Shown: one piece after another, positions 1 to 12,329 of the stretch
Numbering within the stretch: the first letter of the stretch is position 1
Layout of the letters: every line of letters begins with the position of its first letter
DNA from: Avena insularis
Lineage: Eukaryota; Streptophyta; Magnoliopsida; Poales; Poaceae
Assembly: GCA_023614405.1 (NCBI GenBank)
Contig: CM042693.1
Location: 159,852,731 to 159,916,730 of the forward strand
Length of the DNA stretch: 64,000 nucleotides
Direction of reading: 5' to 3'
Program-made: the position numbers and the translations under genes
Notes under the pieces: model-generated
The model's input: only the letters and a program-made list of their open reading frames with translations
What the model was told of the DNA's origin: nothing
Databases searched by the model: none

Positions 1-850
1 AGGGCGTCGACGGTTCGGGCGAGCGGGCTGAGGTGGCCTCGAGGCGGCGAGGTCGGGGCCCTTCTCGGGAGCGGCGGCGCTCGGTAGAGGATAGAGGGAG
101 ACGACGGTGGAGATGGGCTCTTGGAGCTCGCAGGAGGGCGGCGTCCCTGGTGGTGCTCCACGACAGGGAGGCGATAGAGGAAGGCGGAGAGGGCCCGAGC
201 GGCGGCGGCGGTTCTGTGAGGGGACGAGCGAGCGAGGGAGAGACACGAGGTGGGGAGGAGAGAATCGCGAGGGGATTGGGGTCGGGGATTGCGGAAGGAG
301 AGACGGGGTGGGACGCGGTCAAGGTTGCAACGTGGGGCCGGGGTGGGTGGCATGCGTGAGAGGGTTGGTTCATGAGGGTGGTGTGGGCATCGCACGGCAG
401 GGAGTGGTGTGCGTGATGTTGACCGGGTGGGGTGCGTGTGTGTCTGTTGCGTGTGTGCTGTGTGTGTGTAAAGCCAGGGTGGGAGGCGGCGGCATGGAGG
501 GGTGAAGGTAGGGTTAGCTGGTTAGGGTTTTGACTAGTGGGGTTGTAGGTGGTCCGGTCGGTTGGGCTTTTGGGCCTGGCCGACTGGGCTGCCTCCCACA
601 CTAATAAAAAAATATTTTATATTTATTATTTTTATTTCTTATAAACAAAACATTTGCAAAAAGGTTTTAGATAAATAAAAGATCCGAACGAATCTACCGT
701 TTCGATTTGAACAAAGAGGGGAATATCTGAAAAACAAAATAGGCTTTTGGGAAATAGTTTTAGACGAATAAATGCATGGTGTTGTCATGATGATGCATAT
801 AATAAAAACAAAAGCGATTTTCTAGTACTGGATTTACCCGGGGTGCTACA
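1..850 (-). mobile_element. Partial Gypsy-type LTR (window-edge truncated)
   Basis: The stretch ends on the + strand in GGGTGCTACA after an AT-rich tail with dispersed TGCATGATGATGCA-like sequence. This is the look of the start of a Ty3/Gypsy LTR read on the minus strand (TGTAGCACCC), and it parallels the ..GGATGTTACA end of the Gypsy element further right. Positions 1-590 are GC-rich and purine-rich and give long open frames with no recognisable protein. No polypurine tract follows position 850, so a solo LTR or truncated copy is likely. The other LTR end and the target duplication lie outside the window, so the family is not assigned. Confidence 0.5.
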
Positions 851-1640
851 CTTCCGGGCCAAACCTAAGCCAAATCCGGAGGCATTGACGGTCAGAGATG
901 GCGGAGGGGCAGCTCTGGTGTATGTACTAGTAGTAGGCGTAGGTTAGGTGTAGTTGTTGTCGGCATTTTGCCGTGGTTTGGGGTGTCCCTAGATCTCACG
1001 AACTGCTGCTGTGGAGTGAGGCTCCACTTTTCCGGCGAGCTCCCAAGGTGGGAGACGGAGGAGGAGGCGGAGAAGAAAGGATCCCGCCTAAATAAGATCG
1101 TTTGTTCCTCAGATCTGACGGATCTCGGTGGTGTCGACAGCGGCTTGTCAGCCCTAGGCCCGCTCCTCCCTGCTTGCCATGGAGGTGAGGTGTGCGGATC
1201 TGGTGGATGCAGATGCTCTAGGCTGGCTCTGCTGCAGGGGAGAAGTTCTGCTTCTCGCGGGAGATCTCCAACGCCGTCGATTGATTTGTCGGTGTATATG
1301 TTGGCCCTATGCCTCTCCCTCCTGTGCCGGTGACGTTGAAATCTAGACGGCGTCGGTTGATCTTCAACCTCCAGGCTCTTAAGCTGAAGCGGAGGCCCTT
1401 TGACTGCAGTATGGCATGCTCCCCTCTCACCACCCCAAGTGGCAAAGTCCTTGGCGACGGTGAGGGTGGCTGTGCTGCAGCCTATGATAGGGGTCATTGT
1501 TATTTTCAGTTTCTTTGAGTCCCTTTTTTAAAATATACTACCACCGCTGTTAATACCACTGTTGTTAATGAATGAAGCACTCTCGGTCCTTCGGGACGTT
1601 CCCTGCTAAAAAAAATAGGCGTCTCGCTGGTCGCTGCAGC
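851..1640 (+). other. Unclassified GC-rich block, possible LINE-like 3' end
   Basis: A moderately GC-rich stretch with short open frames on both strands and no recognisable domain. It ends near 1608 in a short A-rich run (CTAAAAAAAATAG) preceded by AATGAATGAAGCAC. This resembles the A-rich 3' ends of plant non-LTR retrotransposons. The LINE reading is a weak inference. No reverse transcriptase or RNase H motif was seen. Confidence 0.25.
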
Positions 1641-3060
1641 TGCCAGACGTGAACCTCCTTTCTTGCATGGTGATGTTGGCTGACATATGACGGTCGCACA
1701 CTTCTCCAACCACGAAGCACCGTGACTGCTACGCCTCGTTCTGACATCAAGCTTGGACGCTCCTAGCTCACTACTACACCACCCGGAGAGAGACAGAGAA
1801 AGAGAGAGAGGAAGGGAGGTACGCGCCGGCTTTCATTGGAAGAGAAGTCACAATTGTTTCCATTCTTTCTTTCAAACGATTTCTTCGTGTTCTTACATTA
1901 CAGGTCCAGATGGGTAGGCGTGCGGTGCGAGCGTTTTTTTACATCTCCTGCAAGGCAGCATGCTATGGGGAGGGAAGCAACGATCGCATCAACTCGTCCT
2001 TTTTTTGTGTATGAACGGGAGAAGTTAATGTGAATCTTCTCGTTATATTGTTCTGTTTTTCCCTAAAAAAATATTTTTATGTTTGGATAACGAGCATAGT
2101 GGCCCTCGCAAATGCGAGGGCAGTATTTGAAAATCTATAGAAAATATATTGATGATTTAATATAGAATTATGCTATGCATTAGTATTACTACGTTCTTAG
2201 TCACCGTGAATTTTATGATAAATGAAAAATATCATGTGTGCAGAGAACCTCTTTCAATCGTCTAATTTTTTTGGGTAAATAATTACTTCAAGATTTCAAA
2301 ACATATCAAGGATACAATTAATGTACTTCTCTAGGTGGTGATATTAGGGCAGATCACAGAACGAAATTCACATGGCAAGCTAAGCTAGCATATAGTATTC
2401 TTCGAAATAGCTGATTATAGTTCAGATATATGTTAGAATTTATAGTTAACAAAACTAAGTTGATGTCCACATAATAATCAGGTATCTCGAGATGACACTC
2501 AACTCTAGTTAGATTATAATACAGAAAGATAGGACCAATGGTTGGATGATTTTATAGAAATTATGAAAGTATATTAGTTCTTATGTGTTTATGATAAGGT
2601 TTAAGAGATCAATATGTGTATGATTCTTTTGTTTTGTTACTGAGGTGAATAAAAGATTCTTGTTGAATGATAGGAAACTATATAGTGAAGATTTGTATCT
2701 TCTTCAAATATTTTTCTTTCCTCAATTTCTCCTTAGTTTGGAATATGTGACATTCTTTAGCAGACGTTATATCTAAGATGTAACTTTGAATATATCTTAT
2801 GAATATATTCTAAAAAGTAAAATGGAAATCCGGATTTATTTGTGCTTCAATCCAATGTAATTATTTGTGTACTATTTTATGTAGACCATGGTCTATATTG
2901 AAACCAAATATGCCATATTTTTATCCAATTTCTTAATCTCTCTCCTTGGTATGTTCCATCAATACGATCGTTATACATACTCACTCACATGAGTTCCTGT
3001 GTCATGCAACTCAACGATATGACATTATCTAATTGATTAAGCGTGAGCGATAGAGAGGCT
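1641..3060. other. AT-rich DNA, no gene seen
   Basis: No coding frame with a recognisable protein. It contains a GAGA-rich run at about 1783-1818 and a short perfect inverted repeat at 2102-2121. The rest is AT-rich and unassigned. Confidence 0.5.
2102..2121. repeat. Perfect 9-bp inverted repeat (hairpin)
   Basis: GCCCTCGCA, AA, TGCGAGGGC forms a perfect stem of 9 bp with a 2-base loop in otherwise AT-rich DNA. Helitron 3' ends carry such a hairpin, but no CTRR terminus follows within about 20 bases on either side, so the element type stays open. Confidence 0.5.
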
Positions 3061-3790
3061 TTTCAGGGTACTTGCGGACGCAAGGCAGTACGTGCTGTCG
3101 CTGGATGTGGGCCTAGAAATCGCGACACGTTTTTCTTCCCGTGGTCAAAGCCATAAGGCTTATCCCATCCCCCACATTGTCTCTCCTCTCCCCACCCCAC
3201 GGCAGCGCCGCCCCTCCATGTGCTCCTCCTCCTCTTTCTCCCCATCGACAGAGCGTGCGGCCGGACGTGTGCACGGGACCGGTGGCGAGGCTGGACCGGC
3301 ACTGCCTTTGCTCGAGGCTGGGAAACGGGACGGACAGCGCTGTCATCGATGAATCACCCGGAGAGGACGCCCTACCCATCCTGCCTCGCCGGCGCCCTCC
3401 GGTGCTTCATCCGGTCGCAGATGGCGCCCTCCCTGAGCTGCCGCCCAGCCTCCATCCGTCCTCCCGTGCTTCATCGGCCCTCCCTTGCTTCAGTCCCGTC
3501 TTAGGGCAGAACGCCCGCTCCTCCCCGTCCTATCTCTGTCGCTGGTAGATGGGAGCAGCGGCGACACGTCTTGGTGGATGGAGGCCCTAACCCGAGTCCC
3601 ACCTCGCCTTCCCATCTCACCTTCACCAAGATCTCCTCTAGGACGAGGCCAAGGCGCGCTGGTGAGAGCTTCTTCATCCAATCTAGGGAAGGAGGCCGGT
3701 GTCCAACATGTAGAGGATGCCCAGGTCTGAGCTCCACCAACGAATTCATTTTGTTTCATAACTTCAACACATGTAGGCTATTGTACTTAG
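3061..3790. other. GC-rich island without recognisable gene
   Basis: About 700 bp of GC-rich DNA stands out sharply from AT-rich flanks. Overlapping open frames on both strands give Pro/Ser/Arg-rich peptides typical of GC-rich noncoding DNA. No known domain was recognised. It could be a captured promoter/5' exon or an old LTR segment; the sequence does not decide. Confidence 0.35.
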
Positions 3791-6700
3791 TTGCTCACGA
3801 TTAAATTTATTTGATCATATGACATGATTCAATAGCATTTTGAGGAAGACTATCGCATTGGCCAGCAAACTTCGATTCAGCATAGCAAGGTCTTCAAGGA
3901 ATTTATTATGATATAAGAAGCCTGAATCTGCAAAATCGACAACTGAAGCGTCAAACCTGTGAGCATACTCTGACATCTTTGTATTTTTGGCTTACCGTTT
4001 CTTTTTGATATTGTACAAGGACAACATACTCCCTCTGTCCCATAATAGATGTCTTAGATTTGTCAAAATTTAGATGAATCTAGACACTATTTAGTATATA
4101 GGTTCATCCAAATTTTGAAATTTTTGAGACGTCTATTTTGGGGCGGAGGGAGTACTTTAGTATCTCCTTGTGGTCTTGTTTTAATGTGGTTATGGCGTGT
4201 TTTCCCCTGCTGGTCATAAACCTGAGGAATATCTTAATATTGGTTGGTATCATGCTTCTGGATGGCTTCCCAATATGAGAAAATATGGTTTATGTCCATG
4301 GTGTTGACTGATTGCCTCCTAGAACTGAGTGGTAGTATGTACCTCCCTCTCTTTTTGCTTTTGACTATCCAAATGTTATTGTTAGATTTGCAATTTAAAA
4401 AAGGTTTTCAACTAGAGAACTATTTGTATAGCTAAATTTTTCTTGTCACCGTGAGATATATCCTAAAGTTTGTGCATTTCAATCTTTGTCGATTCATCAT
4501 TTATGGTTCTAATATTTTTGTAGTTCTTGAAGTTACACAAGAAACTATGTAGTCATGCATATATTTTCTCAAACATGTGCATATGCACATTCCAACCATC
4601 GCTGCCGTTCGGCACGTCCCAGCCGTAATTGCCACCCCGCGCTCGATGACTCGTGCATCTTCAACAGTCGTGTGCCGCCGCCGTCGCTACTGCGCCGTGC
4701 TCAACGACCCGTGCCACGGCAACCGACGGGCGCCATCTCCACCGCCCCGCACCACACGACCATCTAGAACGACGATGACCACACCACCAGATCAATCATG
4801 GCACCGTCCTTAAACAGACCAAGATGTCCGCGGTCTTCAAGCATCGGTCTTCAGCTACGGGAACTTTTGATGTTTCCAACCAAGCCAAGATTAAGTCCTG
4901 AACAATATATATTTATATTGAAGGCATGTCCAAATCAGATCACCTACGCATTTTATCAGCTCACCTACACATTTTATCATTCATTCAAATAAAATTATAA
5001 GGCGCTCTATCATTTGACTGCATCTTTGTGATATGTTTTATTTACAAGGACATGATGCTGGATCACATGGAAATAACAATTGTATCTAGACTTGCATTGA
5101 CAGTTTGTGAAACTTGGCGTATAGACTTGCAAGAGCTATAGAAGAAGTTTATAATGACATGTACAAAGTATGATAGAGATTGGCTTGTCAGGAAGCATTT
5201 CTTCTTGAGAAAAGAGCAAAGCATAAAGATTTCTTACCTGTGATTATTTTCCACCATACCATCTTGATATAGTTTGGAACATGGTATTTTTTTTGCGGGA
5301 AAGGAAAGTGATATATTAGAGCTTCACAATTACAGAAAGGTACACCAGAAAGTAAGAAAATGCAAACAGGTCCTTCTGCAAACTGATTTCAACGCCGGCG
5401 AGGACGAGCAAGTGGCGCGCCGGATCCGTCGCTGCTCCTCTCATGCCATGGAATGGAAGCAACCCCCAAGTGTCCGGGAAGTCGCCGGTCAGTGGCCCTA
5501 ATGGACCTGCACCCAGCGCCACCGTCTCCATCCAGAAGCTCACCGTCACCTTCACCTCCATCTGCAACAAAACAGATCGACCGCCTCGATCTGTGCCGGG
5601 GGACATGGTATATATTGACTAACTTGTTATCCCAGTCTCATTACAAATAATATTTTAGTCATAAATAATCTTCCTGATCAAATACAGAATACATTACTGA
5701 TTTTTTGATAAATTATTATCAGATCTTTACAATTGTACAGCCGTTAAATTCTGAAATATCGGGTATTTCTTTTGCCACAAACTACCTTGGATATGTACTA
5801 ACATGTATGAATATTGGATATGTATTAGCGCGTGAGCTTCATAAATATGTCATGTTTCTATAAGTCTAACATCGCAAACTGTTGATCATGACTTACTGAA
5901 AATAAGATATGGTTGCTCCTTCGGTGTGAAGACTGGTTCAGGAGGTTACGTATTTGTGTTAAGATGAGGACGAAAGCTTCATTTGCGCTGTTTCTCTTAT
6001 GCTTACTAATTTTGGGAGATCAGTCAAAATTCAAAGCTTGTGTTTAGATTCCAATGTTAAAAATTATCTTTATCAGTCATCTAATCCTAGAAACTTATGC
6101 CTTGAACCTCGAGTTTTTTTCCTCTGGAGAGTTTAAACCTCAAAGTTGCCTTGCAAATTTTTGTCTTTGATCATGAAGCTTTTTTTTGTTAGACCTTGGA
6201 TCTGACACCAGCTAATGCAGTTGATGGATCTGCTTTTTTATGGAATTGCTGCTATTCCATCTGAGAAGAAGGCAATGGTTATTTATGTATATCTTTGTAT
6301 GATGGTACTTTCCATCACAAACAATCATATATAACATCCATGCGCACATGTTGGTTTGTATATCAATGCATTGTCTGATCCTCATCTTGCACCAGCTGGT
6401 GATACACACTTGGTACAAATACCTAGGAGGGCTAATATTGTCAAGTGCAAGTTCAAGGTTAAAACTTCCCTCCCTACTTGATAATATGATGATAGTTTGG
6501 GATACTTCTGTTCACCTTCTTTTCTTGCTCCTGGATTTATTCTAATTTTGCTTTACATTTGGTAAGGTAGTGTGCATCATATGAATATAGTGAATTTCTT
6601 CTCAACGACTTATGTTCTGAGATGAGCTCTCCAGTTGTCGGACTCTTTTATTCCACCGGGAATGCATTTAATCAGTATAACAATTTGGCAAACTTCCTCT

Positions 6701-7289
6701 TTATTTCTATATATATTGGTGCCTTAAGGAAGAGATAATACTGCAGGTAAACTTATTTATGTAAGTATGAATTTAATTGTATGTTAAAGTTTCTGTTAAT
6801 TGAATTCAGGTTAGTGCTCTATTTTAATAGCTAAAACTATGGGTGCAAGACTGTTAAGTCAACTTTTTTTAGGAAAAATTGGAGACTCATTGTGTTTGTG
6901 ATCTTTAGTGTGTACTATGTTTCATAAATTCTACTTGGATAGTATAGCATGTGTCTAAGAAGATAGCATGCGTTTGTCAGCACATTGGTAGTGATTAAAT
7001 CTGGGTCTCTTATTTGCATAGATGTTCGAAAGTATAGTATCATGGCAACAATTATACATATTGGTTCCTTTTGTTGTTGAAACTAATAAGAACTTTGTTT
7101 GTAGTCGTTTGCAACATTTGAATAATATTTTTACAATTTCAGTTCATTATGGAAACATTAGTCATTCTATATGTTTTTTGCAATGTACTATTCTGTACTA
7201 TTCATATATTCAATATACTTAATGAAAAGTGAGCACATGTCGATGAGCTGGTAGTTTTAAAAAATACTTATATCATGTTATGTGGCTAG
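3791..7289. other. AT-rich intergenic DNA
   Basis: Mostly AT-rich with no recognisable protein, apart from the MITE at 4029-4152. Two small GC-rich patches (about 4600-4800 and 5390-5610) have short open frames without family resemblance. Confidence 0.45.
4029..4152. mobile_element. Stowaway-type MITE (Tc1/Mariner)
   Basis: A 124-bp element bounded by inverted repeats. The left end is CTCCCTCTGTCCCATAATAG and the right end is its approximate reverse complement ending GGGCGGAGGGAG. It is flanked by TA on both sides (4027-4028, 4153-4154), the target duplication of Tc1/Mariner elements. There is no coding capacity. The terminal sequence is the classic Stowaway signature of grasses. Confidence 0.9.
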
Positions 7290-7476
7290 GTGCCAACGCG
7301 GCTTGATGTAGCAACTTGTGTGCCTGCTCATCAGAAGTCTTTTGAGAGTGCAGAAGATGCCAACGAAATCAAGGTGCAGTTTGTTCAGGCAACATATGTG
7401 GTTTGGTCATTCCCACCAATCCTAAAGGTCGAGAGGTTGAGTTACCAGTACCATCTCCGGAGCACACTGTACCATG
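7290..7476 (+). other. Exon-like open segment, unidentified
   Basis: An open frame of about 62 codons lies between a plausible acceptor (CTAG, 7286-7289) and donor (ATG|GTGAG, after 7476) within AT-rich DNA. The base composition is more gene-like than its surroundings. The peptide was not recognised and no neighbouring exon could be linked. It may be a relic or captured exon, or chance. Confidence 0.2.
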
Positions 7477-8206
7477 GTGAGATATATGTAGTTTCAAGGG
7501 CTTACATATATTCTGATTAGTTTACTATCATTTATTTATGTTATGATGAGATATTTTTTCTTGGAATTTGCATCTATTCTAATAACGTAGTGTCGCTGAT
7601 TGATTTGTTGATATATCAAAATATTTCGTATTTGATGGTGTCATCATATGCATTGCCAAATTCAAGGTATAGAAGCGAAGAGTTAGCTATTGGACAAGGG
7701 AGAAAGTGGTGGGAGGGAGGAGCTTATCTTTGACCCAGCAGACTATATGTAGAAGAATAAATTATATAACAAGGCTAAGGTATGTATTTATGTGTGAAAT
7801 ATTCATCTTGGTTTTCCATCAAGTAATGCATGAATTTTCTCGGCGTGGTTATGATAACTTAGTAATTATCTTATGTTTGAATACTTTATCAGGTTAATTA
7901 GGAATTCAGAATACTTCGTAGAATAAGAAAAGGCTGAGATCGATGGGTGCCATGTGTGCTTGATTAGTAGAGGGCTTATTTCAATAAGAGCGTAAAAGCT
8001 CCTCTCAGACAACCTACAACCAGATTAGGAAGTTCTATATTTACCAACCATAGTTTAAGAAATATGATTAGTTGTGTAATGGTTCTCTATTGAAGGTATT
8101 TTTTAGTTGTGAGTTTTCCTTATAATGTTTGCTTCATTTCTAGGATGATGTGCGGCCTTCTATTAAGTTCCTTGATGCATTATAGGGTTATATTTCAATT
8201 ATATTA

Positions 8207-8329
8207 CTCCCTTCGACCCATATTAGTTTACTTGGATTTGTCTAAATTCGGATGTATCTAGACATGTTTTAGTGCTAGATATATCCGAATCTAGCCAAAT
8301 CCAAGTCAGCTAATATGGGTTGGAGAGAG
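8207..8329. mobile_element. Stowaway-type MITE (Tc1/Mariner)
   Basis: A 123-bp palindromic element. It starts CTCCCTTCGACCCATATTAG and ends with the near reverse complement, CTAATATGGGTTGGAGAGAG. TA flanks both sides (8205-8206, 8330-8331). There is no coding sequence. The inverted repeats extend through much of the element, so it would fold into a hairpin. Confidence 0.9.
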
Positions 8330-10303
8330 TATGTTATTAGCTACTTATGAAATAAATTGTCATTTTTGGATGGAACTCTCTTATGTAAGACTAGCTTCAC
8401 CTCCCACCGAGGAGGTTTTGAGGTACAAAATCTCCTACATCCCTTTTCTTAGCAAAAAAAAAGGTTGATTCTTATCTTCACTGTTGTTATTTATAGTTAA
8501 TTTCTTATCTCTTTCAGTTTTATCTGCATCCAGGAATTTACGCACAGAATGTTGCAACTCTGCTATCATGCTTGACCTCATCTCTTTTTTGTATCCTTTG
8601 GTTTGGGATATACTTCTATTAATCTGGAGTACTTACATAGGATTCGATTGCACATCTATGCATTGATATTGATCGAATCAGGTCAGGTAATTTCTATACC
8701 ATTAACTGTCTGATTCATATTAATTACAACTGTTTTTTGAATGATATGTGTGTTTCCTTCTAGGTCAGCAGACCTAACAATCTATCATGTAGAAAAAAAC
8801 TGATGGAGAAAAAATCATTGAAGTTTGCCTATTTTTGATTATTCTTACAATATTGTTATACCTAAACATTGTTTTCTCAGATTTATCGCAGTTATTTTTC
8901 TTTCCTAGAACATGTGCATCGGTGTCAATACTTCTGTGATTACCTTTGTTGTGCATGAAGTTCACTTCCCGAAGAAAAAGGATATCGCAAGTTTGTTTTC
9001 CTCCGCATCAACCCAATTACCCTCATAATTATCAAGGGACACCTAATGTCTGCACCTAAACAATATATGTCACTATGAGAGCAAGAGAGTACCTCCTTTT
9101 AGGTAATTGTGTTCGGAATTGCACAGTTTGATGATTCCATCAGAGAGTGTCTTCCATGTTCCATCTAAATAAGAGGGTGCCTTTAATCAGATTAGAGCCA
9201 TCCTTTTACGATACCAAAGCATGGTATTCCTTGGTTTTTCTATTTGTAACCCCTTCATTGTATGCTGAGGTAATCACCTGCATTTAGGGCCTGCATGCAC
9301 AATGTGTTTTCAGCCATATGATATGGGATGAAAGCGATATGGGTATGTATGTTTGGACAAGTGGAAATTTCATTTACCCTAATTTGGGCCCCTACCGACA
9401 TCTGTCGCTTGATCAAGGACACATGATCCAGTTTGAATTAGTATAATGAAGTTATGCTGGTATCAAGGGATTAATTGTTCCATGACATGTGAGTTAATCT
9501 GTTCCTTTGCATCTATAGTTCCCTCATATGGGTATTTACAGGTGTGCTTTGCACACATACTATCTTCCTTTCTTTGGCATCCTCCCATCGTTCAGCTCTT
9601 TCTATCATTATGTCGTAAAATACTTATACCTAAGTCTCTTTGTTACTGGCATGTTATTGGAGAGATACAAGCTGTGTAGACTAAGAGTTTGCAATACAGG
9701 TGAATTGTGATCTGAGTACTTATAAATTATAATCTGAAACATTCTTCTTCATCTTGCATTTTGATGTTTGGGATTGGTTGTTCATTTGGTCCAGCTAAGA
9801 TCACTAATTCTCATAGAGTTTGGTCACTACGTTGGGGTCTCACATGTGGAGCACCCGCAGGTCCATCCTTTCAGTTTATATTGCTCTTTGAATTCTGCGT
9901 AGTGATTTTTAAAAGTTTCTTAATCCTCTTAACTGTTTGTGATTATTGAACGACAGCCGGTGAAGTTTGCAAGTGTCACCGTTGCTTTGGAAAGGAAAGA
10001 GGTCACCAAAGCCGATTGAAAATTGTTCTCTACAAATTTTTATTATTTGGCCAGACATGTATGAGGAACCAACAGTGTGCCGACATATAAAAATGTATAA
10101 AGTGCATGCTTATTGATTCTGAAAAATCTATTGGCCTACTTTTTATCTTCCATAGTTTTTTTTCATTGTTGAAAGCAATATTGGTATGATGCCAATATCT
10201 CCTCAGGAATATTCTAGAAAAAATTGAGAAATGCATTTAGTATTAAATAATTTAAATAAAATATTGAGACATGTCATCAGTTACAATATATAGTACATCT
10301 AGA

Positions 10304-10756
10304 TTATTGTTTATGTAATGTAGGCACTAACTGAAATATATTATTATGTACCATTGATACATAAATATTAGCTGCAGGCATAGCCGCAGGTATTACTGGA
10401 GTGGCGGAGACATTCTCTATATTTGTGTTGTGTTCCTTGCCGGTGGTCTTTTGAGAGTACGCTTCATCTGGCATTAGCTGATATAGCAGACTAAAACAGC
10501 ATGTTGGCTGATGTAGCAGACTAAAACAACATGATAATAAATAGTGATTCCAGAATGTCACACCTACCTGTGCCATTAAGAAAATGATAGAAAACACATA
10601 ACACATGTACGAGGTTACCCTCGATAGTAAACAAGGCGACTGCAAGTCTATTGCGAGCGTCATACAGGCGGCGCAGCAAAGCGCGCATACCCATCTAGTA
10701 TTAATTAACCATTCATATATCTTCCCAACATGATACTTTATAATCCTAATATCCAA
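10304..10756 (-). other. Unidentified 150-codon frame, hydrophobic
   Basis: An open frame with a hydrophobic central stretch (about residues 45-80). A good splice donor (CAG|GTAGGT, near 10570) lies inside it, so the true coding part, if any, may end there. A 30-bp direct repeat (10477-10506 and 10507-10536) duplicates a CCFSLL-type peptide in the 3' half. The protein family was not recognised. A membrane-protein exon is possible; chance is equally possible. Confidence 0.2.
10477..10536. repeat. 30-bp tandem duplication
   Basis: Two head-to-tail copies of a 30-bp unit beginning GCTGAT(A/G)TAGCAGACTAAAA, differing at a few positions. A replication-slippage or unequal-crossover product is the simplest reading. 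Confidence 0.7.
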
Positions 10757-11837
10757 CTACCAAGTTATGCCCTAATCAATACTACTATTTAAATTATGTA
10801 TAGTGATACAGATTATGTACCGAGTTTACAATCATGCAACCTAAATGGCCTAAGTACAAAACTGGAATATAAAAATAAAGGAAAAAATAAGCTTATATAT
10901 ATCCCGTTGACGAATCGCTGGATCCAGATCGTAGGCACATAGTATCGTTGGTGTAAGAAACATTTATATGTGATATCGCCAACAGTAGCCCTTCATAGAA
11001 TAAATACAATGGCAAGAGTTAATAAACCAGGAAAAAGGTGATGATAGTAATATTTCGTTCATTCAGTCATGTGTATATTATGAGAGAAGAAATGTGAATT
11101 GAATATACTTGGCGGAAGTGGAAAACAAAATTCTGGATGGAAATAGGAAAACCGTGCTTGCACGTACATGGAAAAGATCCCAATTGTCATTATATTCAGC
11201 TGGTAGATTCACCTACTGGTAGTGATTAATAAAAACATTTAAAGGACAATGTTGAATGAGTTACATGTTGAATTAATTAAGTAAATTACCTTCTCAAGTT
11301 TTTGCCGGATCTGAGAAGAGCATGGTCCTCAATCACAAAGTCACAAAGACAGTGAAGGTAAATTTGCCGAGAACCACTCAACCTCTGGAAAGATTTATAT
11401 CAACGTAAATAAGAATCAACTCGGATTTATTACAACATATGACGGCTGACAAAAGGATAGCTAGCAGAAAGAAAATAACTTAATTAGAGGCGTAATCCGC
11501 ACAAATCTACAACATCAATCTTTTGCATAATCAGCACAGTTGACTCGTTTCTGCTTCCCTTCAGTCTCCGGATGGTTCACGAAAACAGAAAAAAACAACA
11601 CTCCCGATTGATTTTTTCGGGGATGGGCATGCTTAGCTAAGCTAGCTAGCAAACCACACATGATTTGATCGATTCTTGTAGTAGCCTGAAAATAACACGC
11701 ATGATGAACACGCATCACCAAATTAAGCTGCCTTTGATTTGCTAGCATACAGGGACGCCGGACAAACATCGAGCCAGCTGATTTCACTGCGAGCAGACGC
11801 CACGAGCAGGGATGACCTAGAGAGAGGCGATATACGG

Positions 11838-12060
11838 CTCTGGTGGAAAAAGGGCCTCCAGTCCCGGCTGGCTCTAGTCTAGATTTTGGGCCCGGGACTG
11901 CTAAAACGGGAGTAGAGGCCCCCACTCTATCCCGGCTTGCTACGGCCCGCGACTGATAACAGCCACGTGGTCGTTTCAGCGCCGCAGGGGGCGGAAACCC
12001 TCTAGTCCCGGGCCGTAACAACACCTGGGACTATAAGGTTTCCTGCCGCGGCAGAGAATT
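11838..12060. repeat. CACTA-1 3' sub-terminal repeat array
   Basis: Short CCCGG-centred motifs (AGTCCCGGCTGG, GGGCCCGGGACTG, TAGTCCCGGGCC and similar) recur in direct and inverted orientation. A perfect 12-bp palindrome CTGCCGCGGCAG lies at 12043-12054, with a one-mismatch repeat (CTGCCGTGGCAG) shortly after. In the En/Spm family such arrays bind the TnpA-type protein; that role here is inferred. Confidence 0.75.
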
Positions 12061-12329
12061 GTGTGTTTCTCTGCCGTGGCAGAGATTGTGTATTTTCTTT
12101 TTTTTTCCATTTCGTTCCTTTTTTGTTTTGTGTTTTTACTATAATTTCAAACATATATTTCATTACACATATTCTACGCTACTATATACACAGTACACGT
12201 TGATGCATCTATATAATTAATCAATCCCTTGCAAGCATACATTGATGATATATATATCAAAAGGAAGAAATTCTTTGAAATTATATAGTCATTGATGATA
12301 TATATATCATATCAACTACATGGAGATCA

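Larger units (their letters stand above)
7477..11837. other. AT-rich DNA, no gene confirmed
   Basis: Apart from the MITE at 8207-8329 and a 150-codon minus frame at 10304-10756, nothing is recognisable. Several short segments have splice-like borders (for example around 9956-10020 + and 10900-11370 -). They do not assemble into a known protein. The last few hundred bases before 11838 are the target DNA of CACTA-1. Confidence 0.4.

Noticed and set aside
33..505. Two overlapping long frames in the first 500 bp
   Set aside because: Gly/Arg-rich peptides from GC-rich, purine-biased DNA; no domain, and the stretch looks like part of an LTR.
2102..2121. Helitron 3' end
   Set aside because: Hairpin present, but no CTRR end and no matching 5' TC terminus.
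3063..3804. Eight overlapping frames on both strands
   Set aside because: Typical of GC-rich noncoding DNA; no frame looks like a known protein and none is favoured over the others.
10304..10756. Membrane protein gene (CASP-like or DUF1218-like)
   Set aside because: Hydrophobic stretch only; no conserved motif could be matched and a splice donor cuts the frame.
11515..12024. 169-codon minus frame
   Set aside because: Runs across the CACTA-1 terminus and its CCCGG repeats, so it is a chance frame.
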